A stretch of DNA of 64,000 nt. Source: Sphingobacterium sp. CZ-UAM (GTDB lineage: Bacteria > Bacteroidota > Bacteroidia > Sphingobacteriales > Sphingobacteriaceae). Location of the stretch: positions 1,364,001-1,428,000 of the forward strand of contig NZ_MTCM01000001.1 of the NCBI RefSeq assembly GCF_002000245.1, read 5' to 3'. Positions 17,836 through 25,971 of this stretch are shown piece after piece (the first letter of the stretch is position 1; each line of letters opens with the position of its first letter). The notes under the pieces are model-generated. The model saw only the letters and a list, made by a program, of their open reading frames with translations. It was not told the DNA's origin and did no database searches. Both the position numbers and the translations under genes were made by a program.

Positions 17836-17857
17836 CTTGTAGTATTTCCGCTACAAG
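17836..17857. promoter_or_regulatory. Inverted repeat TTGTAG-N8-CTACAA, copy 1
   Basis: CTTGTAG (17836-17842) and CTACAAG (17851-17857) are perfect arms around an 8-base spacer. The same 6-bp half-sites with the same N8 spacing are upstream of the exopolysaccharide operon (52888-52907). The site lies 137 bases before the ECF sigma start, in a 400-base gap (17595-17994) that holds no other gene I can support. Confidence 0.45.
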
Positions 17858-17933
17858 GCATAAAATTCCGACTATACGTATTTTCCGCATTTAGCTGTTT
17901 AAACAAGCGTTAACCGCATTATTACAGCAAAAA

Positions 17934-17953
17934 TTAGCACTCTAATTGTACTA
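17934..17953 (+). promoter_or_regulatory. Box shared by the two ECF sigma promoters, copy 1
   Basis: Bases 17934-17953 (TTAGCAC...TTGTACTA) match 28599-28618 (CTAGCAC...TTGTAGTA) at 17 of 20 positions. Both copies lie about 36-42 bases before an ECF sigma start codon, so this is probably the promoter or an operator of both genes, possibly read by one of the sigma factors itself. Confidence 0.55.
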
Positions 17954-17994
17954 TTCAGCTAACAAATCAGTCAATTCAATAAACGAGAGATATC

Positions 17995-18495
17995 ATGAAT
18001 AATTCCAATTTAAACTTACTTGTCGAAGAAAAAAGAAGCTTATTAAAACATTTCGCTGGAAAATTCACCACTGATCCAGACGAAAAGGAGGACTTGATTC
18101 AGGAAACGCTTATTCGCGCATTGAAGTCGATCGATGACTTTATTAAACATCCCAAATTAATGTCCTGGCTATATGTGATTATGAAGAATGTTTACATTAA
18201 TCAGTACCGTAAGGCCAAAAGAACCAACGATATCCATGAAACCTATATTGGTCTCGAATCCTACAATACAACAGAATCAAATAAAGGTGAGAACAAATTT
18301 GTATCCGATGATATTGAAAAAGCAATGTGTAATCTTTCGGAGGAAAACTACCAAATCTTTCAGTTATTTCTGGAAGGTTATAAATATCATGAAATAGCCT
18401 CCTATTTTGACATGCCGGAAGGGACAATCAAGACCAGAATACATATGACCCGCAAAAAACTACAGAAACAGTTAAAAGTATACCAACTTAAATAA
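17995..18495 (+). CDS. ECF-type RNA polymerase sigma factor, paralogue A
   Basis: 166 residues with sigma region 2 (about 10-80: DEKEDLIQETLIRALKSIDDFIKHP, then LMSWLYVIMKNVYINQYRK) and region 4 (about 110-160: EENYQIFQLFLEGYKYHEIASYFDMPEGTIKTRIHMTRKKLQKQL). No anti-sigma gene is adjacent, so control may be transcriptional or by a remote partner. A close paralogue lies at 28654-29160 with the same upstream box. The start ATG is preceded by GAGAG. A small gene and a terminator follow. It is probably a regulator of the surrounding stress-type genes. Confidence 0.92.
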   Translation: MNNSNLNLLVEEKRSLLKHFAGKFTTDPDEKEDLIQETLIRALKSIDDFIKHPKLMSWLYVIMKNVYINQYRKAKRTNDIHETYIGLESYNTTESNKGENKFVSDDIEKAMCNLSEENYQIFQLFLEGYKYHEIASYFDMPEGTIKTRIHMTRKKLQKQLKVYQLK

Positions 18496-18523
18496 AACTA
18501 AATATCATTTTTGCTGTTAACAT

Positions 18524-18535
18524 AGAACTAGTTCT
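18524..18535. promoter_or_regulatory. Perfect 12-bp palindrome AGAACTAGTTCT
   Basis: A self-complementary 12-mer in the 75-base gap between the ECF sigma gene and the following small ORF. It could be an operator for the small gene; I found no second copy in the window. Confidence 0.25.
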
Positions 18536-18570
18536 GCACAAAATTTAACAATACACAAAAAAATACTAAT

Positions 18571-18759
18571 ATGGAGTCTAAAATTATAAAATTCAATCAG
18601 CACTATATGCCGATTTTGCTGATTATTTGTGGTGGTCCCATTGGAAAGAAAAATAACAAAACAGCTGTTTTATCAAATACAGCCACGCCTGTAAATAAAA
18701 AACATTCTACGGACAACACAGAAGCGGAAAAAAAAACTGGTTTTAATAAAACAAAGTAA
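18571..18759 (+). CDS. Candidate small protein, 62 residues
   Basis: A frame starting at an ATG 75 bases after the sigma gene and ending just before a strong terminator (18776-18815), which supports it being a transcribed gene. The N-terminus has a short hydrophobic stretch (MPILLIICGG) that could be a weak signal or lipobox-like segment (LIIC); the rest is Lys/Asn/Thr-rich and polar (ending AEKKTGFNKTK). It resembles in style two other small K/N-rich products at 25273-25566 and 25662-25832. No family is recognised. Confidence 0.45.
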   Translation: MESKIIKFNQHYMPILLIICGGPIGKKNNKTAVLSNTATPVNKKHSTDNTEAEKKTGFNKTK

Positions 18760-18775
18760 AAAAACAATTAAATAA

Positions 18776-18815
18776 AAGAAGACCACTTTATTCGATTAAA
18801 GTGGTCTTTCTTTTT
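18776..18815 (+). terminator. Terminator after ECF sigma A and small ORF
   Basis: AAGACCACTTTA (18779-18790) pairs perfectly with TAAAGTGGTCTT (18797-18808), followed by a T-rich run. Confidence 0.9.
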
Positions 18816-18961
18816 GTTAAGCAATCAACAAGGCTACATTCTTTTTCACTTGCTATCTAGTGCAGGGAGGTAAAAATACCTGTACGTTGTTTTTTTAAAA
18901 CGGAACTGGGGTAGTATGAGTTCTTAGATTGACAGGAAATAATGCATTTAAATAAAAAATA

Positions 18962-19429
18962 ATGGAAACGATAACAGTAAATGATAGCACGTTAATCAAT
19001 GATTTGATACAAATCAATAACGACCGTATCGCTGGATATAAAAAAGCTATTGAAATTGCTAAGCGATTACATATCGGTAACTTAAATAACATCTTTGTTG
19101 AATATATGAGTCAATCCCAAATATTTATTGAAGAACTCAAACCATATCTGGAACAGCAAGCTAAAGCGGCTACTGATGGCAACATGGTCAGTGGTAAGCT
19201 TTTTAGAATATGGATGGATATCAAATCTGCCATTTCAGGAAACGATGAAAAAAGTTTATTATCAAGTTGCGAACAGGGCGAAGATGCTTTTAAAAAGACC
19301 TATAAGGATGTCATAGACAATCAAGATTGGGAAATTACCCACGATCTTCTCCTTCTGATCGAAAAACAGCTCGCCATACAACTTGAAGCTCACGAATACA
19401 TCAAAACATTACGGGATAATGCTTCTTAA
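18962..19429 (+). CDS. PA2169-family four-helix-bundle protein (DUF2383)
   Basis: 155 residues, all helical, matching the DUF2383/PA2169 ferritin-like family: LINDLIQINNDRIAGYKKAIEIAK, then FVEYMSQSQIFIEELKPYL, GKLFRIWMDIKSAISGNDEKSLLSSCEQGEDAFKKTYKDVI and a final helix with QLAIQLEAHEYIKTLRD. Members are stress-induced cytosolic proteins of unknown biochemistry; metal binding has been suggested from the ferritin-like fold. The upstream gap includes GGAACTGGGGTAGTATG (18902-18918), which could be part of an alternative-sigma promoter. A terminator follows at 19457-19490. Confidence 0.88.
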   Translation: METITVNDSTLINDLIQINNDRIAGYKKAIEIAKRLHIGNLNNIFVEYMSQSQIFIEELKPYLEQQAKAATDGNMVSGKLFRIWMDIKSAISGNDEKSLLSSCEQGEDAFKKTYKDVIDNQDWEITHDLLLLIEKQLAIQLEAHEYIKTLRDNAS

Positions 19430-19456
19430 TTCATATTGTTTTTATCCAACCGAACT

Positions 19457-19490
19457 AAGATCCTTATTATCCAATTATGAGGATCTTTTT
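19457..19490 (+). terminator. Terminator after the DUF2383 gene
   Basis: AAGATCCT (19457-19464) pairs with AGGATCTT (19480-19487), followed by T residues. Confidence 0.8.
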
Positions 19491-19524
19491 AATACAACAG
19501 CTTGTTAAAAACTAAATAACCTAT

Positions 19525-20511
19525 ATGAAAACAAGGGATAGCAAAGGATATACAAGACGAAAAGTTAGACAGACCTTTAGATACTTTGATTATTCAGGTA
19601 ATGAGATTACGGATAAGAAGATATTAGAAAGAATAAATCTTCTGGCCATTCCTCCAAATTGGAAAGATGTCTGGATTTCAAAAAATGCGAAAAGTGATCT
19701 ACAGGCTTATGGTTTTGATCAAAAAGCCCGCAAACAATACATCTATCATCACAAATTTGTTCAACAAAAACAGGAAGAGAAATTTAGGAATATCCGCTAT
19801 ATGGGGCAGTATCTACAAGAACTCAGAAAAATAACCTCGCGCCAATTGAAATATCAAGACTGGAATATGGAAAAATTATGCGCAATTGCTTTTAAAATAA
19901 TGGATAGCACACTTGTAAGGATTGGAAACAAGCGTTACACATTAGAAAATAAATCCTATGGTCTCAGTACCCTCGAAAAAAGGCATGTTAAAATAATAGA
20001 CAACAAGATTACTTTAACCTATAAAGGGAAGAAAGGAGTTTTTCAGAAAAAATCCTGGAAAGACAAACAACAAGCGAAATTACTTGGAGAATTGCTCCAG
20101 TTTAAAGGAAAAAATGTATTCCAACTTGATAAAACACAATGCGAAAATACGTTCTGCGGCCGTGCTTTTAATTCTTATCTGCAGCAACATTGTCCTGGCC
20201 GAATCAGCTGTAAGGATATCCGCGTATGGGGAGCTAGCCGCGAGGCTTTCAATCTATTATCCAAGATAAAACAAGGTGACACTTTAAATACACGAAAAAA
20301 GCAACTTAATGAAGTCATAAAGACAGTGGCCAAACAGCTTGGTAATACCAAAACAGTCTCTCAAAATTATTATATCCATCCAGCTATACAAATCACATTT
20401 CTGGAAGGAGTATTTCCATTCATTAAGGAAAAACTGACACTCAGCAAACTAGAAAACCGGCTATTCCGCTTCTTATTAAAATCGAGCAAATCCCTTAACG
20501 CCCAAACTTAA
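19525..20511 (+). CDS. DNA topoisomerase IB (poxvirus/bacterial type)
   Basis: 328 residues. A type IB topoisomerase relaxes supercoils through a 3'-phosphotyrosyl intermediate. The N-terminal domain (FRYFDYSGNEITDKKILERINLLAIPPNWKDVWI) and the catalytic domain are both seen: VRIGNKRY with an active-site Arg, KGKKG with the Lys, KDIRVWGA with R233, and LGNTKTVSQNYYIHP with N274 and the nucleophile Y283. Asn at the position that is His in vaccinia is, as I recall, usual for bacterial members. These enzymes are sporadic in bacteria and often linked to stress and radiation-resistance genes. It overlaps the convergent oxidoreductase gene by 17 bases. Confidence 0.93.
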   Translation: MKTRDSKGYTRRKVRQTFRYFDYSGNEITDKKILERINLLAIPPNWKDVWISKNAKSDLQAYGFDQKARKQYIYHHKFVQQKQEEKFRNIRYMGQYLQELRKITSRQLKYQDWNMEKLCAIAFKIMDSTLVRIGNKRYTLENKSYGLSTLEKRHVKIIDNKITLTYKGKKGVFQKKSWKDKQQAKLLGELLQFKGKNVFQLDKTQCENTFCGRAFNSYLQQHCPGRISCKDIRVWGASREAFNLLSKIKQGDTLNTRKKQLNEVIKTVAKQLGNTKTVSQNYYIHPAIQITFLEGVFPFIKEKLTLSKLENRLFRFLLKSSKSLNAQT

Positions 20512-21697
20512 ACCATTCGGACAAGGGATGTTTTCTATTTTCCAACCAAAAGGCAACCATTTCCATTGCCGTGACCGAAAATGTAATCCCATTACCACCA
20601 AAGCCACAAACAAAATAGCTATTTTCAAATTCTTTATGTTCCCCAATATACGGCAGGCCATCATGGGTTACTCCAAAAGTTCCTGCCCAACTAAAATCTG
20701 TAAAAAACGGTTTATTGATAATCTTTTGGAAAGACTTTTCCAGTGTTTTCGACTTTCGAGTAATCAATGCATCTCGCTTTTGGGGATTGTGAAACTCTTC
20801 ATCCCCTCCACCGATCAAAAATCGACCATCATCAGTCGTTCGCATATAAAGATAAGGTTCAGAAGTGTTCCAGATCAATATGTCTTTATACTGCTGATAC
20901 AATACAGAATCCACTTCGGAGACTATGGCAAAAGTACTCAGTAAGTCTACAAACTTCTCGGGGATGACACTAGCAGTTTCATAGCCCGTACAATATATAA
21001 TTTTTTTTGTCCGGATGGTTGCCCCTGTCGACACCTTAACCAGACTGTGCAGCCTATTCTTCCTAACAGAAATAAGTTCAGTTTTATCAAATACTTCCAA
21101 TCCCTGTTTGGTATTATACTTCAACAATTCATGAGCAAAACAAAAGGCATCCAGACTGGCACCGTGCCTGGAAAGTATTCCTCCATAAGTTTTGGCTAAA
21201 CCGTATCCGGTTTGAATATCATCAGCGGATAACCAGTTAACCTTAAACCCCGCGGACTTCCTTTCCATAAACTCCTCCTTTAGCCATGAAATATCTTTTT
21301 TACGTGCTGCATAATATAGTGAATCCTTCCTGCGAAAACCAGCTTTAGATTTAATTTGCCGAGCAATTGAGCCAATATCATCTATTGCTTTGTTACAGGC
21401 TCTATAGCTGGCAATAGCTCCCTCCTCACCGATCAGTTTCTTCAATTGATACAGTGGCGTATCAATCTCATACTGCAACATGGAAGTCGTTGCTGCGGAA
21501 CTTCCGTTCACGATTTCCCGCTTATCAATGAGGATACAGCTCTTTCCCATGGCTGTGCATTGATGAGCAATGAGTGCGCCAGTAATTCCACCGCCAACAA
21601 TTAAAATATCACAGGTTTTGTCCTGATGCAATGAGGGGTAAGTCTGTATAATTCCATTTTTTACTAACCAAAAAGGTTCATTAGATTTTAAATCCAT
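20495..21697 (-). CDS. FAD-dependent oxidoreductase (DAO/glycine oxidase-like)
   Basis: About 400 residues. The N-terminal Rossmann motif is CDILIVGGGITGALIAHQ with the acidic ribose ligand in CILIDKR; the C-terminal FAD-binding signature is YIGEHKEFENSYFVCGFGGNGITFS. This places it in the DadA/GlpO/glycine-oxidase superfamily, which oxidises amines or amino acids; the substrate is unknown. The ATG at 21697 (MDLKSNEP) is chosen over 21718 because GGAG lies eight bases upstream. Its 3' end overlaps the topoisomerase gene tail-to-tail by 17 bases. The 140-base gap upstream (21719-21859) shows nothing distinct. Confidence 0.88.
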   Translation of the reverse strand: MDLKSNEPFWLVKNGIIQTYPSLHQDKTCDILIVGGGITGALIAHQCTAMGKSCILIDKREIVNGSSAATTSMLQYEIDTPLYQLKKLIGEEGAIASYRACNKAIDDIGSIARQIKSKAGFRRKDSLYYAARKKDISWLKEEFMERKSAGFKVNWLSADDIQTGYGLAKTYGGILSRHGASLDAFCFAHELLKYNTKQGLEVFDKTELISVRKNRLHSLVKVSTGATIRTKKIIYCTGYETASVIPEKFVDLLSTFAIVSEVDSVLYQQYKDILIWNTSEPYLYMRTTDDGRFLIGGGDEEFHNPQKRDALITRKSKTLEKSFQKIINKPFFTDFSWAGTFGVTHDGLPYIGEHKEFENSYFVCGFGGNGITFSVTAMEMVAFWLENRKHPLSEWFKFGR

Positions 21698-21931
21698 ATC
21701 AGTCTCCAACAAATGCACTTATAACCAAATACAAAAGGAAAAAGTTTTGGATTATCTTTTAAAACGTTCAACCGAATATGCTGCATTCTTTATTGCTGTA
21801 TTGACTTTAATAACGATAAACAAGCTTATTTCCAGGATTTTTAGATGTTCCATATTTAATTGAACTCGCTAAATTCACAAAATTCTGGTCAAACCAAATT
21901 GAATCGAATTGGGTTCTCTATAAAAAAGGCA

Positions 21932-22549
21932 ATGAAAAATATTATTCCCGAACAAAAAGAAGGCAAGAAACTGGATTGCTTCGAGTCAGTTGACTTTGAG
22001 AGTACTATAATAGCGGATACAGCCTTTGATTCGGCATGCTTCCATCTCTCCCAGGTTAATCACTGGTATGAATTATCCGCCATTCCGGCGACGGCCTTTC
22101 AGTTAACGGATCATAACGGCTTTCCTATTGACCGTCCCTTGGCGCTGCATGACTATATTAGGTTGGATATTCCGGGACCTGGCCTTCCCAGTAGTGCGGG
22201 ATATGATTGGGTTAATGTCGTCAATATCACTCAAGATTCAACTCCCGAGTATAAATTATATGCTTTAACCTTGAAACCTTGCCCCGATCCAAGGCATCCA
22301 GAAAATAAAGATACTGCCCACTTTTTTGAAGGGGTCTCCTCCTCTACGTTTCTCGTAGAACAACGACGCAATAGCATTTTAATTCAATATGCCGGACGAA
22401 ACGAAATTATCAACGTAGAAAATCATAACCTTGGAGACAATCTCAGAAACTTAATCATCGGAATGGCAGCTAAGGTAGGTGCCTCTTATCCACAATGGAA
22501 ATTGCTCGTCAAAGGTCTTGCAAACCATATCCGCAGCGAACACAGCTAA
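21932..22549 (+). CDS. Conserved-looking protein of unknown function
   Basis: About 205 residues from the ATG at 21932 (MKNIIPEQK); a TTG at 21860 would extend it by 24 residues. A central block WYELSAIPATAFQLTDHNGFPIDRP, then DYIRLDIPGPGLPSSAGYDWVNV, and a later FFEGVSSSTFLVEQR...YAGRNE segment look like a conserved globular beta-rich domain that I have seen in uncharacterised Bacteroidota proteins; I cannot name it. No signal peptide. It precedes the phytochrome-like kinase by 142 bases on the same strand and may be related to it by expression only. Confidence 0.7.
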   Translation: MKNIIPEQKEGKKLDCFESVDFESTIIADTAFDSACFHLSQVNHWYELSAIPATAFQLTDHNGFPIDRPLALHDYIRLDIPGPGLPSSAGYDWVNVVNITQDSTPEYKLYALTLKPCPDPRHPENKDTAHFFEGVSSSTFLVEQRRNSILIQYAGRNEIINVENHNLGDNLRNLIIGMAAKVGASYPQWKLLVKGLANHIRSEHS

Positions 22550-22691
22550 ATATAAATCTATTTCAAAGAAAATAATTTCAAAGATTGAAATCCAGCAACT
22601 AAAAATATGCTATTTGCCATAGTTAACCATTCAGTTTGTATTATTTTTTTTCGTACATTTAAGTAATATCATAAGGAGTTTTTCGGTTACT

Positions 22692-24866
22692 ATGAGTACT
22701 GCTTTTCAATCTAACAACCAAAATATGATCAAACTTCAGCATTTTGGTAGTCTTGTCGTTCTTGATGAAGAATATACTATTCTGGCGCTGAGCGAATTTG
22801 CAGCTGAAAAAGCTGCCGGCGCGATCAACACCTTATTGGGGACTAATTTTTTTGAAAGTTTTGGTACCGTCTTTGGAGACGCTATAAAAAAAATAGCGAA
22901 TACCTTGAGCGAATTACGCGAAAATGGCCAATCACGTCATATTCTTCCAATTAAAGTATTCCGGGAACGGGTTTATTTTAAGTTTAAGATTCATAAAAAT
23001 CGTTTTTACATTGAATGGGAACAACAACATAAAAAATATATATCGGCAAGAAAAATAAACGAATTCAACTTTTTACTTGACACGATCCAACCCAATAATT
23101 GGGATCGGGTCTGTCTAGCGATCAATAAATTGTTGAATTACGATCGTGTTTTTGTTTTGCAAGTTCAGGAAACAGGCTATAGTGAAGTAATCGCTGAACA
23201 CACGGCCGACGGGAAACCTTATTTTAAAGGGAAGGAATTTTCCAGGGAATTTATGCCCAAAGAGGCAATGGATTATTACAGTGGCTATTCATACCGTTAT
23301 GTTCCCAATATTAGGAAAAATGACCAACATTTTGTGTATAAAGAAGATAGCATTGACACGCTCTCCAGTTTGCTCTGCCCGCTTCCACATCTCCATCGTC
23401 TTTTTTTGGAAAAAATCCATGTACAGAGTGCGTTATTTTTCCGGATTTGCATTGACGATGAATTTTGGGGCCTCGTTATCGCTCAACATGCTGAAGAAAA
23501 AGTTGTTGACCTACAGCAGCGTAAACTTTGTACATTTGCTATACAGGCAGCGACCAACAAATATGAGAGTCATATTAAACAAAATCTGCTTGAACGAACT
23601 GAACTCCTCAATATCGCAGAAGTTGAACTAAAAAAAAGCTTATCTGAAAATAAGATGGTCAATTGTGCTTTAGTTCAGCACATGGATACCTTGACGCAGT
23701 TAGTGAATGCTGATGGGCTATCGATATTCAATCAGGGCGATGTATTCAGTCACGGTTATACACCACCTAAACCCCTATTTTATAAAATCATTCAATTTCT
23801 CCAACAACACAGCGATAAAGCCTTATTCAAGGATTACAATTTTAGCTTAAATCATCAGCATCATTTTAAAGAAAAATTGAATTTCGCGGGTTTGATGTAT
23901 CTCAAAGTTGGGCTCGAAAACGATTATTACCTTGTATGGTTCAGACAAGCAACTCAAAGTCGCGTAATGCAAATCAAACCGAATCGAAGCCGGCTACAAC
24001 ACCCTGATCATTTAGAGTTATGGGAAGACGTTCGTCATGATGTTGCAAAACCCTGGAATGATGCTGAAATCAATTTCGTATTGCGTTTAAATCAAATTAT
24101 CAAAGAATCTATATTTAGAAAGCTCAAAGAAAGACAATTATTGAACGAAGAACTGCTGAGCCTGAATAATGAGTTAGAAATGTTTACCTATACCCTATCA
24201 CATGATCTGAAAAATCCTTTATCGATCTTAAAAATGGGTATTCAATTTTTACAACAGCATTCCGACAACATCGATTTTTCAAAAACCAACAAATGGTATC
24301 AAAATTTCAGCAGAAGTGTTTCCAATATCGAAGACATTATTAATAATATCGTTCAATTGAGCCAGAATCGGGCAAGTGTTCTGAATAAAGAGCCTCTTCC
24401 AATGGCTTACACATTACAGCGGATCTTCCAGGAAAACAAAATATTATATGATGCAACGGAATGTCAATCCCATTTTGGACAATTGCTACCCATATGGGGA
24501 GAAAAGAGCGCTGTTTATCAAATATTCACAAACCTCATTGTAAATGCAATTAAATATTCCGGTCAATCAGAAAAACCGACGATTAAAATTGAGAGTACCA
24601 ACCAAGATGATATGACCTATTATTGCATCCAAGATAATGGTATAGGCATCCCTGAAGAACATCTGCCACATATTTATGAAATGTTTACACGGGCAGACAA
24701 TGTTGGTGGAATTCCGGGCACAGGCATTGGCTTATCTCTTGTTAAGCGTGTCATGGAACGTTTGGGTGGTACTATAGAAATCGAATCCAAGGTCGGATTA
24801 GGAACGACAGTTCACTTATATTTCCCTATTGTAGCCCCTTTTCCCGAACATATGCTCAATGATTAA
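22692..24866 (+). CDS. Phytochrome-like sensor histidine kinase without the usual bilin-attachment Cys
   Basis: 724 residues with phytochrome order PAS-GAF-PHY-kinase. N-terminal PAS ~8-60 (IKLQHFGSLVVLDEEYTIL); GAF ~130-300 with YDRVFVLQVQETGYSEVIAEH and PHLHRLFLEKIHVQSALFFRICIDDEFWGLVIAQH; PHY ~310-460 with YYLVWFRQAT and LELWEDVRHDVAKPW; HisKA with phosphoacceptor H504 in TLSHDLKNP; and HATPase N, G1 and G2 boxes (NLIVNAIKYSG, DNGIGIPEEH, GTGIGLSLV). The bacteriophytochrome N-terminal Cys is absent, with a stop 33 bases upstream of the ATG, and the plant-type GAF Cys position is Leu. The DIP motif reads FMP. It may bind bilin non-covalently or have lost light sensing. RBS AAGGAG at 22673. 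No response regulator is adjacent. Confidence 0.9.
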   Translation: MSTAFQSNNQNMIKLQHFGSLVVLDEEYTILALSEFAAEKAAGAINTLLGTNFFESFGTVFGDAIKKIANTLSELRENGQSRHILPIKVFRERVYFKFKIHKNRFYIEWEQQHKKYISARKINEFNFLLDTIQPNNWDRVCLAINKLLNYDRVFVLQVQETGYSEVIAEHTADGKPYFKGKEFSREFMPKEAMDYYSGYSYRYVPNIRKNDQHFVYKEDSIDTLSSLLCPLPHLHRLFLEKIHVQSALFFRICIDDEFWGLVIAQHAEEKVVDLQQRKLCTFAIQAATNKYESHIKQNLLERTELLNIAEVELKKSLSENKMVNCALVQHMDTLTQLVNADGLSIFNQGDVFSHGYTPPKPLFYKIIQFLQQHSDKALFKDYNFSLNHQHHFKEKLNFAGLMYLKVGLENDYYLVWFRQATQSRVMQIKPNRSRLQHPDHLELWEDVRHDVAKPWNDAEINFVLRLNQIIKESIFRKLKERQLLNEELLSLNNELEMFTYTLSHDLKNPLSILKMGIQFLQQHSDNIDFSKTNKWYQNFSRSVSNIEDIINNIVQLSQNRASVLNKEPLPMAYTLQRIFQENKILYDATECQSHFGQLLPIWGEKSAVYQIFTNLIVNAIKYSGQSEKPTIKIESTNQDDMTYYCIQDNGIGIPEEHLPHIYEMFTRADNVGGIPGTGIGLSLVKRVMERLGGTIEIESKVGLGTTVHLYFPIVAPFPEHMLND

Positions 24867-24937
24867 CCATATACAGGTGGATTGGTTTCTTCAGGCCGCT
24901 ACAGGAAATGAAGGCGGAGACTTTACGAAAGTTAACG

Positions 24938-25123
24938 CTAATTTTTCTTCGTTAACTTTCGATAGACTACTAAAGTCATCACAAAAATAAAAATGAAGAC
25001 AAAAAGCCAAATCCCCGGCTCAGTATACCATTCATTTGAATTCCCTGTATTTAATGCTTCTGTTTGCCTGGGTTGCGTTACTATGGCTATCAATACATTC
25101 GCTAAAGTATGAGGTGTTCTCAT
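24938..25123 (-). CDS. Candidate small single-pass membrane protein
   Basis: 61 residues with one strong transmembrane segment near the C-terminus (GIWLFVFIFIFVMTLVVYRKL) after a polar N-terminal half, and a basic tail. It starts at an ATG at 25123 opposite the small ORF at 25273, sharing a 150-base gap that contains nested inverted repeats. Its last codons form one arm of a hairpin (24928-24939 with 24951-24962). No family is recognised, but the composition is protein-like. Confidence 0.45.
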   Translation of the reverse strand: MRTPHTLANVLIAIVTQPRQTEALNTGNSNEWYTEPGIWLFVFIFIFVMTLVVYRKLTKKN

Positions 25124-25146
25124 TATAATTTACGTTGTTTATCCAA

Positions 25147-25225
25147 TATAGAGAACTCCTGTCAGCTCCAAGTGGTTTGAATCTGATTAGTTTAAACCAA
25201 TTGTAGTTTGTAAATGTTCTCTATA
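25147..25225. repeat. Nested inverted repeats in a divergent promoter gap
   Basis: The outer arms TATAGAGAAC (25147-25156) and GTTCTCTATA (25216-25225) are perfect 10-bp complements 59 bases apart. Inside lies TGGTTT (25173-25178) with AAACCA (25194-25199). The shape suggests a structured RNA or a DNA element; no known RNA family is recognised. Confidence 0.45.
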
Positions 25226-25272
25226 AAACAATAGTTTAAAGGACATAGCTCTCATATTCAATTATTGAAACA

Positions 25273-25566
25273 ATGGAAAAGACATTACAACATTCGATAG
25301 TAAAACAAGGTTTAATTATTCTATATTATTTCAGCAATAGATGGTATCGTAAATGTCTATTTACAGAAAACCGCGTGCCGGCCTCAAATACAACTACATC
25401 TATGCAGGATAGTGACGAGGGAATCGTATGTCCCAAGAAAGATACACAATATACAGATGAAGACAAGTCCGACATTTCCGATGTCAGACAGCATCTAATT
25501 AATAAAAAACCAAACCAGTCCCTTATTTCGAAAAAAACGACTAAACCAAAGGAAAATGAAGATTAA
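25273..25566 (+). CDS. Candidate small polar protein, 97 residues
   Basis: A frame beginning at an ATG at 25273. The N-terminal ~35 residues are mildly hydrophobic (VKQGLIILYYFSNRWYRKCLF), the rest is polar, Ser/Thr/Lys/Asp-rich and probably disordered (VPASNTTTSMQDSDEG..., ending KKTTKPKENED). No recognisable domain. Its location in a cluster of small stress-type genes and the structured region upstream support it being real, but this is not decisive. Confidence 0.45.
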   Translation: MEKTLQHSIVKQGLIILYYFSNRWYRKCLFTENRVPASNTTTSMQDSDEGIVCPKKDTQYTDEDKSDISDVRQHLINKKPNQSLISKKTTKPKENED

Positions 25567-25661
25567 CGTCAGCCTATTTAGTACCATGCTGAAGCGCTAT
25601 CCCGAGCTTACGTATTGTATAGCGCAGCACCTCTTACCATACAGTATATAATAAACAAAGG

Positions 25662-25832
25662 TCAATTTGTCCCTTTTTTCCTATTTTCACTTTTGGTTTC
25701 TTTTTTATTGTGCGTGGTATTTCCAGCTTTAATCTCGTTTTCTGTTGACTCCCTACTATCGAGATTATTTTTGTTTAAGACTGTATTGCCTTTGACCTTT
25801 TTGGTCGAATTGTTCTTATTTTCCATACCCAT
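25662..25832 (-). CDS. Small Lys/Asn-rich hydrophilic protein, 56 residues
   Basis: Reading the minus strand from the ATG at 25832 gives a 56-residue product beginning MGMENKNNSTKKVKG and ending SENRKKGTN. It is highly charged, Lys/Asn/Glu/Thr-rich, and lacks hydrophobic residues, like small stress-induced hydrophilins. The plus-strand frame over the same bases (25615-25848) would be an implausible all-hydrophobic protein and is its shadow. A second ATG two codons in (25826) is an alternative start. Expression is unproven. Confidence 0.5.
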   Translation of the reverse strand: MGMENKNNSTKKVKGNTVLNKNNLDSRESTENEIKAGNTTHNKKETKSENRKKGTN

Positions 25833-25971
25833 TGTCTTCAAATTTTAAAATCATTCTATCTGATGAACATTGATGAGCGACATTTCGTTGAATTATCATT
25901 AAAAAAAACTATTTATTTTTTACACCTGTTCTTATAATAAAAGCAAGCTCATTCAATTTGAAACAAAAAAG

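Noticed and set aside
24928..24962. Hairpin as a terminator of the phytochrome-like kinase
   Set aside because: It has no T-run and one arm is the 3' end of a candidate minus-strand coding frame; kept only as a note there.
25171..25200. Bases resembling a tRNA T-loop (GGTTTGAATC)
   Set aside because: No acceptor, D or anticodon arms can be folded around it.
25615..25848. All-hydrophobic plus-strand frame
   Set aside because: It is the complement of a Lys/Asn-rich minus-strand frame, which is more protein-like.
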